Shown here: positions 53,932 to 64,000 of the stretch, piece by piece
How positions within the stretch are numbered: the first letter of the stretch is position 1
Layout of the letters: every line of letters begins with the position of its first letter
Origin: Onthophagus taurus
Taxonomy: Eukaryota > Arthropoda > Insecta > Coleoptera > Scarabaeidae
Assembly: GCF_036711975.1 (NCBI RefSeq)
Contig: NC_091968.1
Location: 11,284,001 to 11,348,000 of the forward strand
DNA: 64,000 bases
Reading direction: 5' to 3'
The notes under the pieces: generated by a model
The model's input: the letters and a program-made list of their open reading frames with translations, nothing else
The model's database searches: none
Told to the model about the DNA's origin: nothing
Translations under genes and position numbers: made by a program

Positions 53932-55453
53932 CAACTATACCCACATCGAAAACCCGATTGTTCTGAAGGGAGCAACTATTGGTCTCCATATGCTCCACCA
54001 GTTGAGTCTTCATAACCTTCTCTAAAATTTTAGAAAGAACAGGGAGAATACTTATTGGTCTAAAGTCATTATACTCTCGTGGGTTATCGTTTTTGAGCAG
54101 AGGAATAACCTCTGCGCGTTTCTATTCCAAGGGAAAGACATGATCAACTAAACAACAATTCAGTATGTCGGTCAAATATGGAAAAATGGTAGGGCAACAC
54201 AGTTTGATCATCTCAATGGAAGTTTCATCAGTACCAACAGCAGAAGATGTAATAGATGTAATTACGTCAGAAACCAGAGGGATCTCCACAGTCTTAAATG
54301 AAAACTCACTATTATAAGTAGGAGAACTATACAGCAAATCTTTAATAATGTCATTTACACTGCCTACAAAATAATCATTAATCTGATCAGGATGTTTTAA
54401 ATTTAAAGGTAAACAAGATTTTTTAATTAGTTTTAAGTTCAAAATTTTCAAGTTATTCCACATCTGTTTGGTATTGCCCGTAACAGCAATAGAACCAAAA
54501 TAAGCTCGCTTTTTATTTCTTATAGCTGCAATAGTAAGATTACGAAGGGTCTTATAATATTCCAATGAGCCGGCCTGCCCGTATGTCTAAACTTGGTTTT
54601 AGATTCATTTCTCAACTTAATCATCAATTTAATATTATCAGTCACCCAGGGTGCGGGAGACTTGGTAAATAGGCTTTGCTTTATTGGAGCGTGAAAGGAT
54701 AAGACCTTGTCGTTAATATCAGTTAGATAAAATAAAATGAACGGAACTGATTCCAAATCATGCAGAAAAGATACACTATCAATACGGCTTAATAGTCGTA
54801 CAGACTTGATCACTGGACATTGTCTACCTACATTCACACCAACATCGCAAAATACCATATCATGATCAGACAAATTGCACGGCAGCACTCCACTGCGAAG
54901 AACCGAAGTCATTTCGAACGTTATCAACAAGTCTATCAGTGAAGCCGTTCTAAAACTAATTCTTGTAGGTACATCAATCATTGTTGACCTCCAAGGGAAT
55001 TTAGCAAATTTAACAGATACTCGCTATCGCTATTATCCACATTGATTAAATTAACATTAAAATCACCGCAACATATAATTTTATCAGTAAAGCTCAGACA
55101 ACTTACAACCGAATTCTCATATTCATCCAGAAATCCTCTATAATAAACAGCAGGAGGCTTATGCACACATCCAACACACAGACATTCGCAACCAAAACGA
55201 ACTTTTACCCACAACTGCTCAATCTCGAAAGAAGACTGAATAATGGAGAACTCCAAAAAATCACGTAAAACAAAAGAAATCCCGCCACCTCTCGACCCCC
55301 GATCTCCACATGAAAAGTGTCAATATCCTGTAGCCAGGTTTCAGACAAGGTCAACACATCCACATTAGTATAAGCAATCATCCTACTCAAGTCAATTTTT
55401 GATCGCAACGATCTGATATTTAAATATATAATCTTTAGAAAATTGCACGTCAT
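53932..55453 (-). pseudogene. LINE copy 3 ORF2, 5' half (endonuclease and start of reverse transcriptase)
   Basis: Minus-strand blocks in order: 'IIYLNIRSLRSKIDLSRM' and 'LTLSETWLQD' (from 55453); after a frameshift, 'IEQLWVKVRFGCECLCVGC' and 'IICCGDFNVNLI'; then 'PCNLSDHDMVFCDVGV' and 'PAPWVTDNIKLMIKLR'; then 'AYFGSIAVTGNTKQMWNNL', ending 'VFPLE' with a TAG. Reading on gives 'NDFRPISILPVLSKILEK' before the copy 4 junction. At least three frameshifts and one stop are present. Confidence 0.8.
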
Positions 55454-55734
55454 ATCGTATAGAGAAACAGTATAAGAAAAATAGATAAAACCAAAGAATG
55501 AACAATGGGGTCATACACACTTATTAAATTTAGAGAAAATTTTTATGTAAAACGATATATGCAAGTATATGTATGAACACAAAGTAAACGAAATATTTTG
55601 ATAAATTTTATATTTTGCGTAATTTGAAGTGGAAAATAGCAAGTATTCAAACGAAATAATATCGCGGCTTTTCTATGACGTGGGGAAGTGCACAGTCTGA
55701 AACAAGTTAAATTGTCCGTTAGATAGCGCTTGCG

Positions 55735-55921
55735 GTATAGCATTCCATTTAAAACAACGAAGTTGTGGTCTACTCCGGGGGACCGGAAGTAGGCCACCAT
55801 CTTGAAAATACTTTAGATCGAAAGTTCGGTGTGAACCTCCCACATAAACTAAATTTCATAAATGTAGATGCAATGGAACAGAAATAAAACGGGTGTTGCC
55901 GACTTTTTGGCGGACACTGTA
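55735..55921. repeat. Dispersed repeat, copy 2 (partner at 42095-42250)
   Basis: Shares its outer parts and the sharp end TTTTTGGCGGACACTGTA with copy 1, and has an additional ~35-bp internal segment. It lies directly against the relic ORF at 55926. Confidence 0.65.
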
Positions 55922-55925
55922 TAAT

Positions 55926-56130
55926 TAATGCTGGTATTGTTTCAAAAGTAGGCTGAACCTCCTTAGCGACATCTTTCAAATCGTCGTAAACAACCAATTT
56001 AATGCTATTTTGATATGAAATTGCTATATAATATCCTACGGCGGTATTACTATTTTGATTGCCCAAATATCCAGCGCAACCAACAACTTTAAATTGTTTA
56101 TCCTGAATCTGTATATATTTAGGAATTTTA
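55926..56130 (-). pseudogene. Second protease-like relic (ubiquitin-protease His-box pattern)
   Basis: Read on the minus strand from ~56130: 'KIPKYIQIQDKQFKVVGCAG', then 'TAVGYYIAISYQNSIKLVV', then 'YDDLKDVAKE' and 'ETIPALII'. The order Gly-Tyr-Tyr, aromatic turn, Asp-Asp-Leu resembles the distal part of UCH/USP-like domains (usual Gly-His-Tyr, then Asp/Asn). It also parallels the ORF at 8742-8910. The first Tyr takes the place of the His. No start, and only ~68 residues are left. Low certainty. Confidence 0.3.
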
Positions 56131-56365
56131 TTGAGGGTAATTCAAGGTGATGCTGAGGCTGTCTCGAGTGCGAGAATTGGACCTAAAATTTAGAACCAGT
56201 AAGAACATTTAAAAAAATCAATACTAATCTTGGAAAATGTAAGTCACGTATCGGCAATTGACGTGTGTGACGAGGATCTATCAATTCTGGAAGCATACAC
56301 CTTTATAAAACTGTTGTAATTTACTTTCCATATTGTCCTTCCAAAATTTCATACCATGTCTTATA

Positions 56366-58506
56366 CAGGGTCATCCACGACGACTGTCCATTAGAACTTT
56401 ACAGGTTCTGGCCAAAACAAAAATTTAAAAATTCAGATTTAAGTATTATTAATTTCGTTCTCTTCGACTAAAATATTTTCAGATTTCTAGAATTTCCGGT
56501 TATACCGGAAGTCGTCGCCTGCTTTATTTTTTTAAATAGAACCTGTATATTTTTACATATTTGGATTTGTCTGTTTTCAAGGTTTATGAATGACTTTACT
56601 TTTTGCAATTTGATTCGGCCGTTCTCGAGTTATTCGAATTTTTCTAGAAAAATCTGCTCCAGCAGACATTTGTTCAATAAATCAGAGAACACTCGATTTT
56701 TGGGATATCAATTTAGGATTCAGAACATGTTTAAGCAACATGATGGAGTATGTTATGGTCTAGAACGTTTGGTCACTTTACTACGGCACGTTAACTTTTC
56801 GAAATTTGGAAATACCATAACTTCATTTTTTTAAATGGCACCCCCATATTTTATTACTTAGTCGTCTTCGGTGTCTGATTTTACATCTTTTATATCCCAT
56901 ATGTCCTATACCTAACATTTATAGTTTGGGAGATAGTGTGTCATGAATACCTAGTGTGACCTAGTGTATAACCGTATGAACTGGCCTTTTGAAAATTTGC
57001 AGACTTCTGATGTTTGATGCCAGCTTTTTACTAAAATATTTTCAGGTTCCGGATGCTTGCGGTTACACCCTGTATTTCATAACATTTTTGATAAATTCAC
57101 TCTCCATAAATTATTATCAAATTCAAATAATCCTCATTACTAAATTCCAAACGTGGCATTTCTTGAGAACAGATCACTACAAAAAGTAACCTAGTCATCA
57201 CACCAACAGAAATAAACCATAGCTTTAGCAAATGTCAAACTGTTTACTCTTTCCTTACTGATCCTCTGATAATACATAACCACAACAACATTCCCAGCAC
57301 AAAATTCCGGCGGTCAAAGTAGATGATTTATAAATTATAAAAAGTAACGTTGTAGTTGACATTTTTGATTGAAAAATGTTATAAAACTCAGGGTGTTCCA
57401 TTTGAAATATAAAAATTGTCAACTCTTCCGGTGTAACCACAAGTACCCAGTACCTGAAAATACTTTAGTTAAAAAGCTGACATCAAGCATCACAAGTACA
57501 AATTTTCAAACCTCCACTTCATTCGGTTATTCACTAGGTCGCACTAGGTATTCATGACACACTATAGTCGAGCCGTCGAATTTGTGCAGTGGTAAATCAC
57601 CGTGACAGGTACTTACAAAAAAAGGGGTAGTCGGTTCCTTCGTTATGTAACCGCCTACTCCCACCAGGGTCTTTAAGGCGCAGCTACACTATACGAGAAT
57701 AAACCTTCCTTTACAGTCAAATAAGAAGTTATGAATACCGTTCACAGTGCATCAGCGGCTTTTCTTATTTTTTTGTCTCCAGTAACGCGCTCAGTGCGCA
57801 CCCCCAGAAGGGGTGTGGTCACTTACTTTGACGAATCCGGACAGGGCGACCGACGATGTGAGAAATTTACCTACCTGTCACGGTGATTTATCACTGCACA
57901 AATTCGACGGCTCGACTATAGGTTAAATATCGATATATGTGTGCATTTTTCAAAAAACCCTAATTATTTCCTAAACTATAAATGTTAGGTATAGGACATA
58001 TGGGATATAAAAGATGTAAAATGAGACACGAAGACGACTAAGTAATAAAATATGGGGGGTGCCATTTAAAGAAATGAAGTTACGGTACTTCCAAGTTTCG
58101 AAAAGGTAACGTGCCATAGTAAAGTGACCAAACGTTCTAGACAGCCATACTCGGCACCAAAACATACTACATCATGTTGCTTAAGCATGTTCTGAATCCT
58201 AAATTGATATCCCAAAAATCCAGTGTTCTCTGATTCGAATAACTCGAGAACGGCAGAATCAAATGGCAAAAAGTAAAGTCATTCATAAACCTTGAAAACA
58301 GACAAATCGAAATATGTAAAAATATACAGGTTGTTCCATTTGAAAAAATAAAGTAGGTGGCGACTTCCGGTATAACCGGAAGTGTTAGATATCTGAAAAT
58401 ATTTTAGTGGAAGAGAACGCAATAATACTTAAATCTGAATTTTCAAATTTTTATTTTGGCCAGAACCCTGTAAAGTTCTAATGGACGGTCGTCATGGATG
58501 ACCCTG
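56366..58506. mobile_element. TA-flanked TIR element with nested palindromes
   Basis: Begins CAGGGTCATCCACGACGAC and ends GTCGTCATGGATGACCCTG, with TA on both sides (56364-56365 and 58507-58508). The arms run to ~56950 and from ~57925. They carry the palindrome TTCCGGTTATACCGGAAGT and the block 'tttttgggatatcaattta', also seen at 22437-23470. Inside lies a second inverted pair (~56937-57080 and ~57415-57562) and a separate small MITE. No intact ORF. Confidence 0.8.
57567..57916. mobile_element. 350-bp MITE with 45-bp TIRs and TATA flanks
   Basis: Begins GTCGAGCCGTCGAATTTGTG and ends with the inverse. The 45-bp arms show one mismatch. TATA lies on both sides (57563-57566 and 57917-57920), consistent with a 4-bp target duplication, or TA within it. 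It is the innermost insertion of the 56366-58506 nest. Confidence 0.8.
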
Positions 58507-58867
58507 TATATGAAACTTGTAATGGATAGTTTATATCGGTCCATACCAGGTCCATACCACAAATATGCATCCTTTTCTGTTGGTAATTTTCAACTGTCCT
58601 TGTACTTGATAGTACCATTTATTTTTTTTATTTATTTTAAAACAGTCTCTTTCTTAATTCCATTTCCAAAATTTTTTTTTGTTTTATGGCATCCTTGGGA
58701 TGCATATGGTATGCGAAGCAAGGGCATTTTTTTTCCACAACAACTCCTTGTTCCACTAAACCGTCTGGACTTGCCCCTAGGAAGCTGTACATACTCAGCG
58801 TCTATGAACAATTCGCACGTTACTATCATATTATCCTGTTTTTCTAACTGATGTATAGCATCAGTTA

Positions 58868-59217
58868 AGGCCCGTACAGACACGTTTAGTAATTTAGTAA
58901 CTCGCCACGTGCGACAGTACAATTTAGTCGAGTAGTTTACTAAAACGATTTAGTCGAGTAGATCCATTTGATTCTATTTTTTCGGTCGAGTAGCGTACCC
59001 CCACTACTCACAACTACCACTAAACACGAGGGAACGCATAAATTTAGTTTGGTGAATTAGCAATTGTATTGTGAGCGATGACGTCGTCTGTTCATCTTGA
59101 GTACCACTAAAGTGTCTTGAGCGTATTAAATGTGGACAGTTGCCATCTACTAAACGTTCCAGTGGTAAGTGGCTACTCGCTACTCGACTAAATTATTAAA
59201 CGTGTCTGTATGGGCCT
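58868..59217. mobile_element. PIF/Harbinger-type MITE
   Basis: Begins AGGCCCGTACAGACACGTTT and ends AAACGTGTCTGTATGGGCCT, with TTA on both sides (58865-58867 and 59218-59220). 350 bp, non-coding, with several TTTAGTCGAGTAG repeats inside. The TTA duplication and AGG/CCT ends match the Harbinger element at 35485, though the repeat sequence differs, so another source probably mobilised it. Confidence 0.8.
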
Positions 59218-59250
59218 TTAGATCTACTTACTGCATCACGCGATTAACGC

Positions 59251-59625
59251 GACAAATTTGTAAACTTTACGACAAATTATAACAAATTAAGCGACAATTT
59301 ATGACGTCATTAGTGTTTTGTTATCTCCACTCTTTACCATAGATTCCCACTGTCAAGTTAGCACTACCTCAAAAATGTAATATTTCAAATATTGTTTATA
59401 AAAAAGGACGCGACAAATCTGTAAACTATACGACAAATTACAACAAATTAAGCGACAATTTATGACGTCATTAGTTTTTTGTTATCTCCACTCTTTACCA
59501 TAGATTCCCACTGTCAAGTTAGCATTACCTCGAAAATGCAACATTTCATATATTGTTTATAAAAAAGGACGCGACAAATTTGTTAACTTTATGACAAATT
59601 ACAACAAATTAAGCGACAATTAATG
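59251..59625. repeat. 161-bp tandem repeat, about 2.4 units
   Basis: Units begin with 'gacaaattTg' at 59251, 59412 and 59573, a period of exactly 161 bp. Each holds 'aagcgacaattta', 'tgttatctccactcttta' and 'tgtttataaaaaaggacgc'. Units 1 and 2 differ at only about ten positions; unit 3 is cut after ~50 bp. Confidence 0.9.
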
Positions 59626-59639
59626 CAATAATTTTTTTT

Positions 59640-60013
59640 ATTCAAATCGTAAGATGTAGTGCCAACTTGACAGAGGTGAATTAACCGGTCCCGGGTAATT
59701 CCCTTGGTAACACTGTACAACGTCCCCTTCAGCCCCTTCTTTCCACGTAGCACCTCCCTCTTACTTCCGTATAACAAAATCTTAATTAGAATAAGACGCG
59801 CTCTTCCCTCTTTCTTGGTAGAAGAATCATTTTCCGTCGCGCTTGACAAAGTAGTTTTTTTACCGGTTCGATGACACCATCAATATCAGCTGGTATTATG
59901 TTGATAGCCATGTGTCCCATGTGTTTAAAGAAAATATCCGTTACAAGAGAGACAACATCTTCTTCGTCATTCTCCTCAGCTCCGAAGAGACGTAAGTACG
60001 TACTATCGGCCAA
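59640..60013 (-). pseudogene. LINE ORF1 relic
   Basis: Minus-strand frames give 'EENDEEDVVSLVTDIFFKHM' and 'INIIPADIDGVIEPVKK'; after a frameshift, 'RARLILIKILLYGSKREVL' and 'LKGTLYSVTKGITRDRLIHL'. This matches the RRM and C-terminal blocks of LINE ORF1 proteins (pattern R-P-I-x-V-K-F ... L-K-G-T ... L-T-x-x-R). It is only weakly similar to the two intact ORF1s here, so it comes from another family. Degraded. Confidence 0.5.
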
Positions 60014-61124
60014 ACCTTATTTACTACATGGCGTAAGGGACAGAAAACAAATCCCCCGCACGGTCGCTTTGCCGAGTACGGCCGAAGAATCGAAGACTGG
60101 AGGGGCGTACTCATTTTCTCTCGAACCTTTGCTCTAGCCTTGTCGTCTCTTCAACCCTGAAGTGCCGGGCGCCCGATGCCAGCTTAAAGTCGAGCGCGCC
60201 TTGGATTCGAACAAAAATACACAATTTCGTTTTTACAATTCAAATAACTGTACCAATGTTATGACGTAGTCGATTTTAAAAATTCATAAAATAGTCAAAT
60301 ATATTCATTAAAATAAAATAATTGAACTTTAATAAGTGAAAAAAATTGCTTCTTAATTTTAAATACGTTTCTGTACTGTATATCTTCGTAAAGTTAAAGA
60401 ATTTAGTTAAAATTCGATGTAAAAATCGTCTCTTAATTTCCATTAGTAATATTTTTTTTCTAATCTCATTTAAAATGGCATTTTAACCGTTTAATATTAT
60501 AGGAAGTCTCAATAATTTCAAGCCATTTACGACCATTAATGCGTTTACGCACTGTTTCTTCACATTTTTTTGCGTATTTTTGACATAAGGCTTTTGCGAA
60601 TTTTTTTTTCTTGAGTTGATATATTTTTTTTGTAATAAGTCTTAAAATTTTACAATAATTTCTCACCTTCATCGTAAAAGGGTAAACAATAAACTTTTTA
60701 TTTTTTGTACACTTTAGTAATGTTAAAAAATTTATTACCTTATTCACATAAGGTAATATAAAATTTCTGTTGAAACTACCTGTAAACTGAATTTTATAGA
60801 TTGTTATTTACGAGCATGATTATATTCCATATTATAATGAAAACCTATTTGATTTTAAGTATATAATTCATTTATTTACAAAGAAAATTTTATTAATAAT
60901 AAAACATTTTATTATATATATATATTTTTTTTTTTTCCCGCGGGATGAAGAGTTTTATCTTTTTTTTGTCTTGAGGACCACAGCCAGGTATGCGCTTATT
61001 GTTTCCCACTTGGTTTTGTCGGTCAGCATTGAAAAAATTAAAAAGATTTCATCAAATATTAAGAACACTTTAATAATAAAAATTATACCTACTTAATAAT
61101 GAATAAAATTTGTTATGTCAAAAT
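60014..61124. other. Non-coding stretch downstream of the Tc1 gene
   Basis: A GC-richer patch at 60030-60200, then AT-rich sequence. A 93-codon basic frame at 60466-60747 (-) has no recognisable domain. Poly-T and TA runs at 60915-60940. No inverted copy of the sequences near the Tc1 5' end was found, so the transposon's 3' terminus is not located. Confidence 0.4.
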
Positions 61125-62637
61125 TTAATAATGGGTGTATAACCCGTTATTATTTTGACATTCTTCTAATCGGGATGTCATTGAGTCGACCAATCGCTGA
61201 CATAAATCCCCGCCACGAAGACTATCCCATTTCCGCATAACGTATTCTTCTAAAATAGCTCGGTCCCGAAATCGTTCGTCAAATTCCCACCCGCGTACCA
61301 TATAACCCCACACCTCTTCAATGGGATTTAAATCGGGCCATTTTAATCGTTCTACGTTATTATTGTCTTGAAACCACTCCTCGACTAACCGAGCGGTATG
61401 GATGGGGCTGTTGTCTTGTATAAATGTTAGAACCTCCACCTCATCCTCAGGATATACTGCCCTCACACTTGGAATAAAAATTTCTTCCAAAACCCCAACA
61501 TAATGCCGATCAGTAAATGTTGGGGGCGAAACTTTAACCAACGCTCCAGGCCCGGCATCGTTGATCCAACCCCATACACCTGATAAACAGTTATTGTGGT
61601 AATTGTAGTAATTCGTCAGATATCATCATCATAGAGTAGTTACAAGGTTCTAGAGCTTACCAAGTGAGACTCGTCCACTGGTTGCCATCGTAACGACATT
61701 TTCGGCGTCATATCTCGTCCCACTACGACGCCAAACTCGCTGTTTCGAATTTTGGGATGACAAAAACGTCTTTTCATCCGAAAATATGACACCTCGCCAA
61801 TCCCGGTTTATATTTTCGTCACAAAATCTCAATCTGTGCTGGGCATTCTGGGGTGACAGCTGAATTTTTTCTGCCGGTATTCTAGCCCGCAAACCTATAA
61901 AATTATTAAAATTGTTTAGTCATTCTGCTATTTTCTATGTATTACTTTAAAATACCATTCTCGTTTAAACGGTTTCGAATAGTTTGAAGGGAGCAGTCGA
62001 CTATTAATTCCTGCCGGATAGCTCTTGATGGGCAAGTTGGGTGCATACGAGCATAATTGACAATTCGCTCATCTTCATCGGCAGTTGTTTTTCTTGGCAC
62101 TACTCGTGTGCTCTTTAAACCCCTCTCGCCATTCAAAGCGCCTCGCCTTATCCATTTGTTTACCGTCCATCTCTACCAACAAAGCGAAAAATAGAACCAC
62201 AAAGAATTTCATGTTTTTAAAAATAATTGAAGTAACCCTTTTGATTAATATATTCCATTATTCTTGGCAAATCAAAATGATTATTATAGAGCTCCTTAAA
62301 ATACACCCAAGTTTCATTTAAAATCGGGCAAATTTTACTTCAAATTCACACAGATTTTATTGCCTTCTAAAAACAAAATTGATGGGAAGATCAAAAGCAC
62401 AAAATTATTTTATTAAAAGTTAAACTATTGTATATTTACATTGTCAAAATAATTGTAATTGGTAGATGATAAAATCGGAATTAAGCTTACTATATAATCA
62501 TAATATTCAAAATTATTCAATCTTACCGACAAATTCACTTGGTTGCAAATTTGATGAATGGGTATTCCGGCCTCGGCCAGAGCACATATTCGCAGTCTTT
62601 GCGCAAAACTACTTTCCGGTTGACCTAACACCTTCAT
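61125..62637 (-). CDS. Tc1-family transposase, four exons, intact
   Basis: Exons on the minus strand: 62637-62527, 62172-61956, 61894-61661 and 61579-61125, all with GT/AG introns (354, 61 and 81 nt) and matching phases. They give 338 residues, the usual Tc1 size. Exon 1 is a helix-turn-helix (SFAQRLRICALAEAGIPIHQ). Exon 2 carries 'RWTVNKWIRRGAL' and a second DNA-binding unit ending 'QTIRNRLNENG'. The catalytic residues are Asp149 in 'GVIFSDEKTF', Asp243 in 'TFIQDNSPIHTA' and Glu275 in 'LNPIEEVWGYM'. Only 31 residues separate the last two; Tc1 has 34, because the usual SPD segment is shortened to 'KWPDLNPIE'. It should cut and paste at TA. Three introns are unusual for Tc1 transposases. Confidence 0.88.
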
Positions 62638-64000
62638 CGTGAATACTTAACACTAAATTATCACTACCTTAATACTCTAATTTAACACTACCAAAAGCAA
62701 AAAAAACAAGAAACCGCTACGAAAAATAACAATAAATTAATACTATCTTAATATAAAAATAACGCAGTCGTAAGACTATCAAAATCAAATATAAAGAAGA
62801 AAACGCTCAGCAAAAAATAGCAAAACACTATCAACAACCGCTCACGATCGCCAAAAGCAAAGTGATGTCCAAACGAAACTTAAAAGAATAAATACCATCA
62901 AAAAATTTAAATTCTAGGTAATTGCGTTATCTCATTTTTTTATGACCATCGCAAACCCTTTGTAAAATCTTACCGCGCGACATTTAAAGAGACGGGGATG
63001 TTTCCCACAATTGGATGGTAACAGCTGACAAACTCTAAACGAAAATGAAAATAAATATTTTGTTGTATTTTATTATGAATGATTTAATTAAGGAATTCCG
63101 TAAAATTTTGACAGATAATAATTTTCAATCAAAAGGAAGCGTTACAATAATAATTACAATAAACTATTTTTAATATATTTTTAATACTTTTTTTTTAAAA
63201 TATTTATTATAACAATAAATAACATAAATAATAATAAATATAATAATAAATAAAAAAATGAGATAACGCAATTACCTAGAATTTAAATTTTTTGATGGTA
63301 TTTATTCTTTTAAGTTTCGTTTGGAAATCACTTTGCTTTTGGCGATCGTGAGCGGTTGTTGATAGTGTTTTGCTATTTTTTGCTGAGCGTTTTCTTCTTT
63401 ATATTTGATTTTGATAGTCTTACGACTGCGTTATTTTTATATTAAGATAGTATTAATTTATTGTTATTTTTCGTAGCGGTTTCTTGTTTTTTTTGCTTTT
63501 GGTAGTGTTAAATTAGAGTATTAAGGTAGTGATAATTTAGTGTTAAGTATTCACGATGAAGGTGTTAGGTCAACCGGAAAGTAGTTTTGCGCAAAGACTG
63601 CGAATATGTGCTCTGGCCGAGGCCGGAATACCCATTCATCAAATTTGCAACCAAGTGAATTTGTCGGTAAGATTGAATAATTTTGAATATTATGATTATA
63701 TAGTAAGCTTAATTCCGATTTTATCATCTACCAATTACAATTATTTTGACAATGTAAATATACAATAGTTTAACTTTTAATAAAATAATTTTGTGCTTTT
63801 GATCTTCCCATCAATTTTGTTTTTAGAAGGCAATAAAATCTGTGTGAATTTGAAGTAAAATTTGCCCGATTTTAAATGAAACTTGGGTGTATTTTAAGGA
63901 GCTCTATAATAATCATTTTGATTTGCCAAGAATAATGGAATATATTAATCAAAAGGGTTACTTCAATTATTTTTAAAAACATGAAATTCTTTGTGGTTCT
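62193..64000. repeat. Long inverted duplication of the Tc1 5' region, running off the window
   Basis: 62193-62943 and 63250-64000 are inverse copies of at least 751 bp around a 306-bp spacer (62944-63249). Position p pairs with 126193-p throughout. I found at least one mismatch (near 62871/63327, 'gtgatgtcc' against 'ggaaatcac'). Each arm contains transposase exon 1, its upstream region and most of intron 1. The right arm is still matching at the last base of the window. The spacer is AT-rich and non-coding. Confidence 0.9.
63556..63666 (+). CDS. Tc1-family transposase exon 1, mirror copy (gene continues past the window)
   Basis: Encodes the same 37 residues as exon 1 of the minus-strand gene, ending at the same donor (TTGTCG/GTAAGA at 63667). 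By symmetry exon 2 of this copy would begin at about 64021, just outside the window, so a second head-to-head transposase gene may follow. The downstream frame to 63768 is intron read-through, not protein. Confidence 0.75.

Larger units (their letters stand above)
50284..55480 (-). mobile_element. LINE, copy 3, split by LINE copy 4
   Basis: The minus-strand element runs from ~55480 to 53932 and continues at 51858 down to its TAA-repeat tail at 50284-50302. The upstream half ends in the reverse transcriptase at the 'GFRCGYSCTT' block. The downstream half resumes just before 'VVFLDYSIAFDTVNH', the next conserved block, so the pieces belong to one element interrupted by another LINE. ORF1 is missing, so it is 5'-truncated. 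Confidence 0.75.

Noticed and set aside
58498..58922. Overlapping ORFs on both strands near 58500-58920
   Set aside because: No recognisable motifs; they straddle the end of one element and the start of another.
59251..59625. CRISPR-like array
   Set aside because: Units are contiguous 161-bp tandem repeats without spacers, in a eukaryotic genome.
60466..60747. 93-codon Lys-rich frame
   Set aside because: Simple basic composition in AT-rich DNA without family features.
62944..63249. Treating the inverted duplication as an obvious assembly artefact
   Set aside because: A unique 306-bp spacer and at least one mismatch between arms favour a real structure, although long reads are needed to settle it.

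Overview
The window looks like AT-rich insect nuclear DNA, possibly from a beetle (inference; no marker gene fixes the order). The signs are short GT-AG introns, a 7-transmembrane insect gustatory receptor, an insect pancreatic-type lipase, and a dense accumulation of arthropod transposable elements: LINEs, a Penelope-like element, piggyBac, PIF/Harbinger, Tc1 and DD41D mariners, a Crypton and many fold-back elements. No bacterial-type operons, CRISPR arrays, rRNA or tRNA genes were seen.

Host genes are few. There are three: a gustatory receptor (15095-16267, -), a five-exon neutral lipase (22030-30276, -) that can be assembled completely from the genomic sequence with an intact Ser/Asp/His triad, and a two-exon gene of unknown function (44578-45460, +).

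The rest is mostly transposon nests. 1-6608: a LINE C-terminus, then a TA-flanked fold-back element split by a full-length LINE with both ORFs intact. 6958-10035: a ~3.1 kb element with ~1 kb inverted repeats, a 9-bp target duplication and a degraded ubiquitin-protease-like ORF. 12351-14461: a piggyBac with TTAA flanks and one nonsense codon. 16961-21682: nested fold-backs, one with a THAP relic, then a Crypton tyrosine recombinase whose intron carries a MITE. 22332-27850: transposons and a hairpin-rich repeat array inside lipase intron 3. 31301-33057: a complete but frameshifted DD41D mariner. 34370-39112: three elements nested like Russian dolls around an apparently intact PIF/Harbinger element. 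42883-44130: Penelope and LINE relics. 45890-55480: four ORF2 blocks from three related LINEs, two with internal deletions and one inserted into another. 56366-60013: fold-backs, MITEs and a 161-bp tandem repeat. 61125-64000: a four-exon intact Tc1 transposase whose 5' end is duplicated as a ~750-bp inverted repeat reaching the window edge.

The most striking items are the Harbinger element, whose two genes lie on opposite strands with exons interleaved in each other's introns and acceptors 23 bp apart; three hammerhead-ribozyme-like motifs with palindromic stem III; the long-TIR element with a protease-like ORF; and several insertions whose exact boundaries are proven by an interrupted or paralogous empty site inside this same window.
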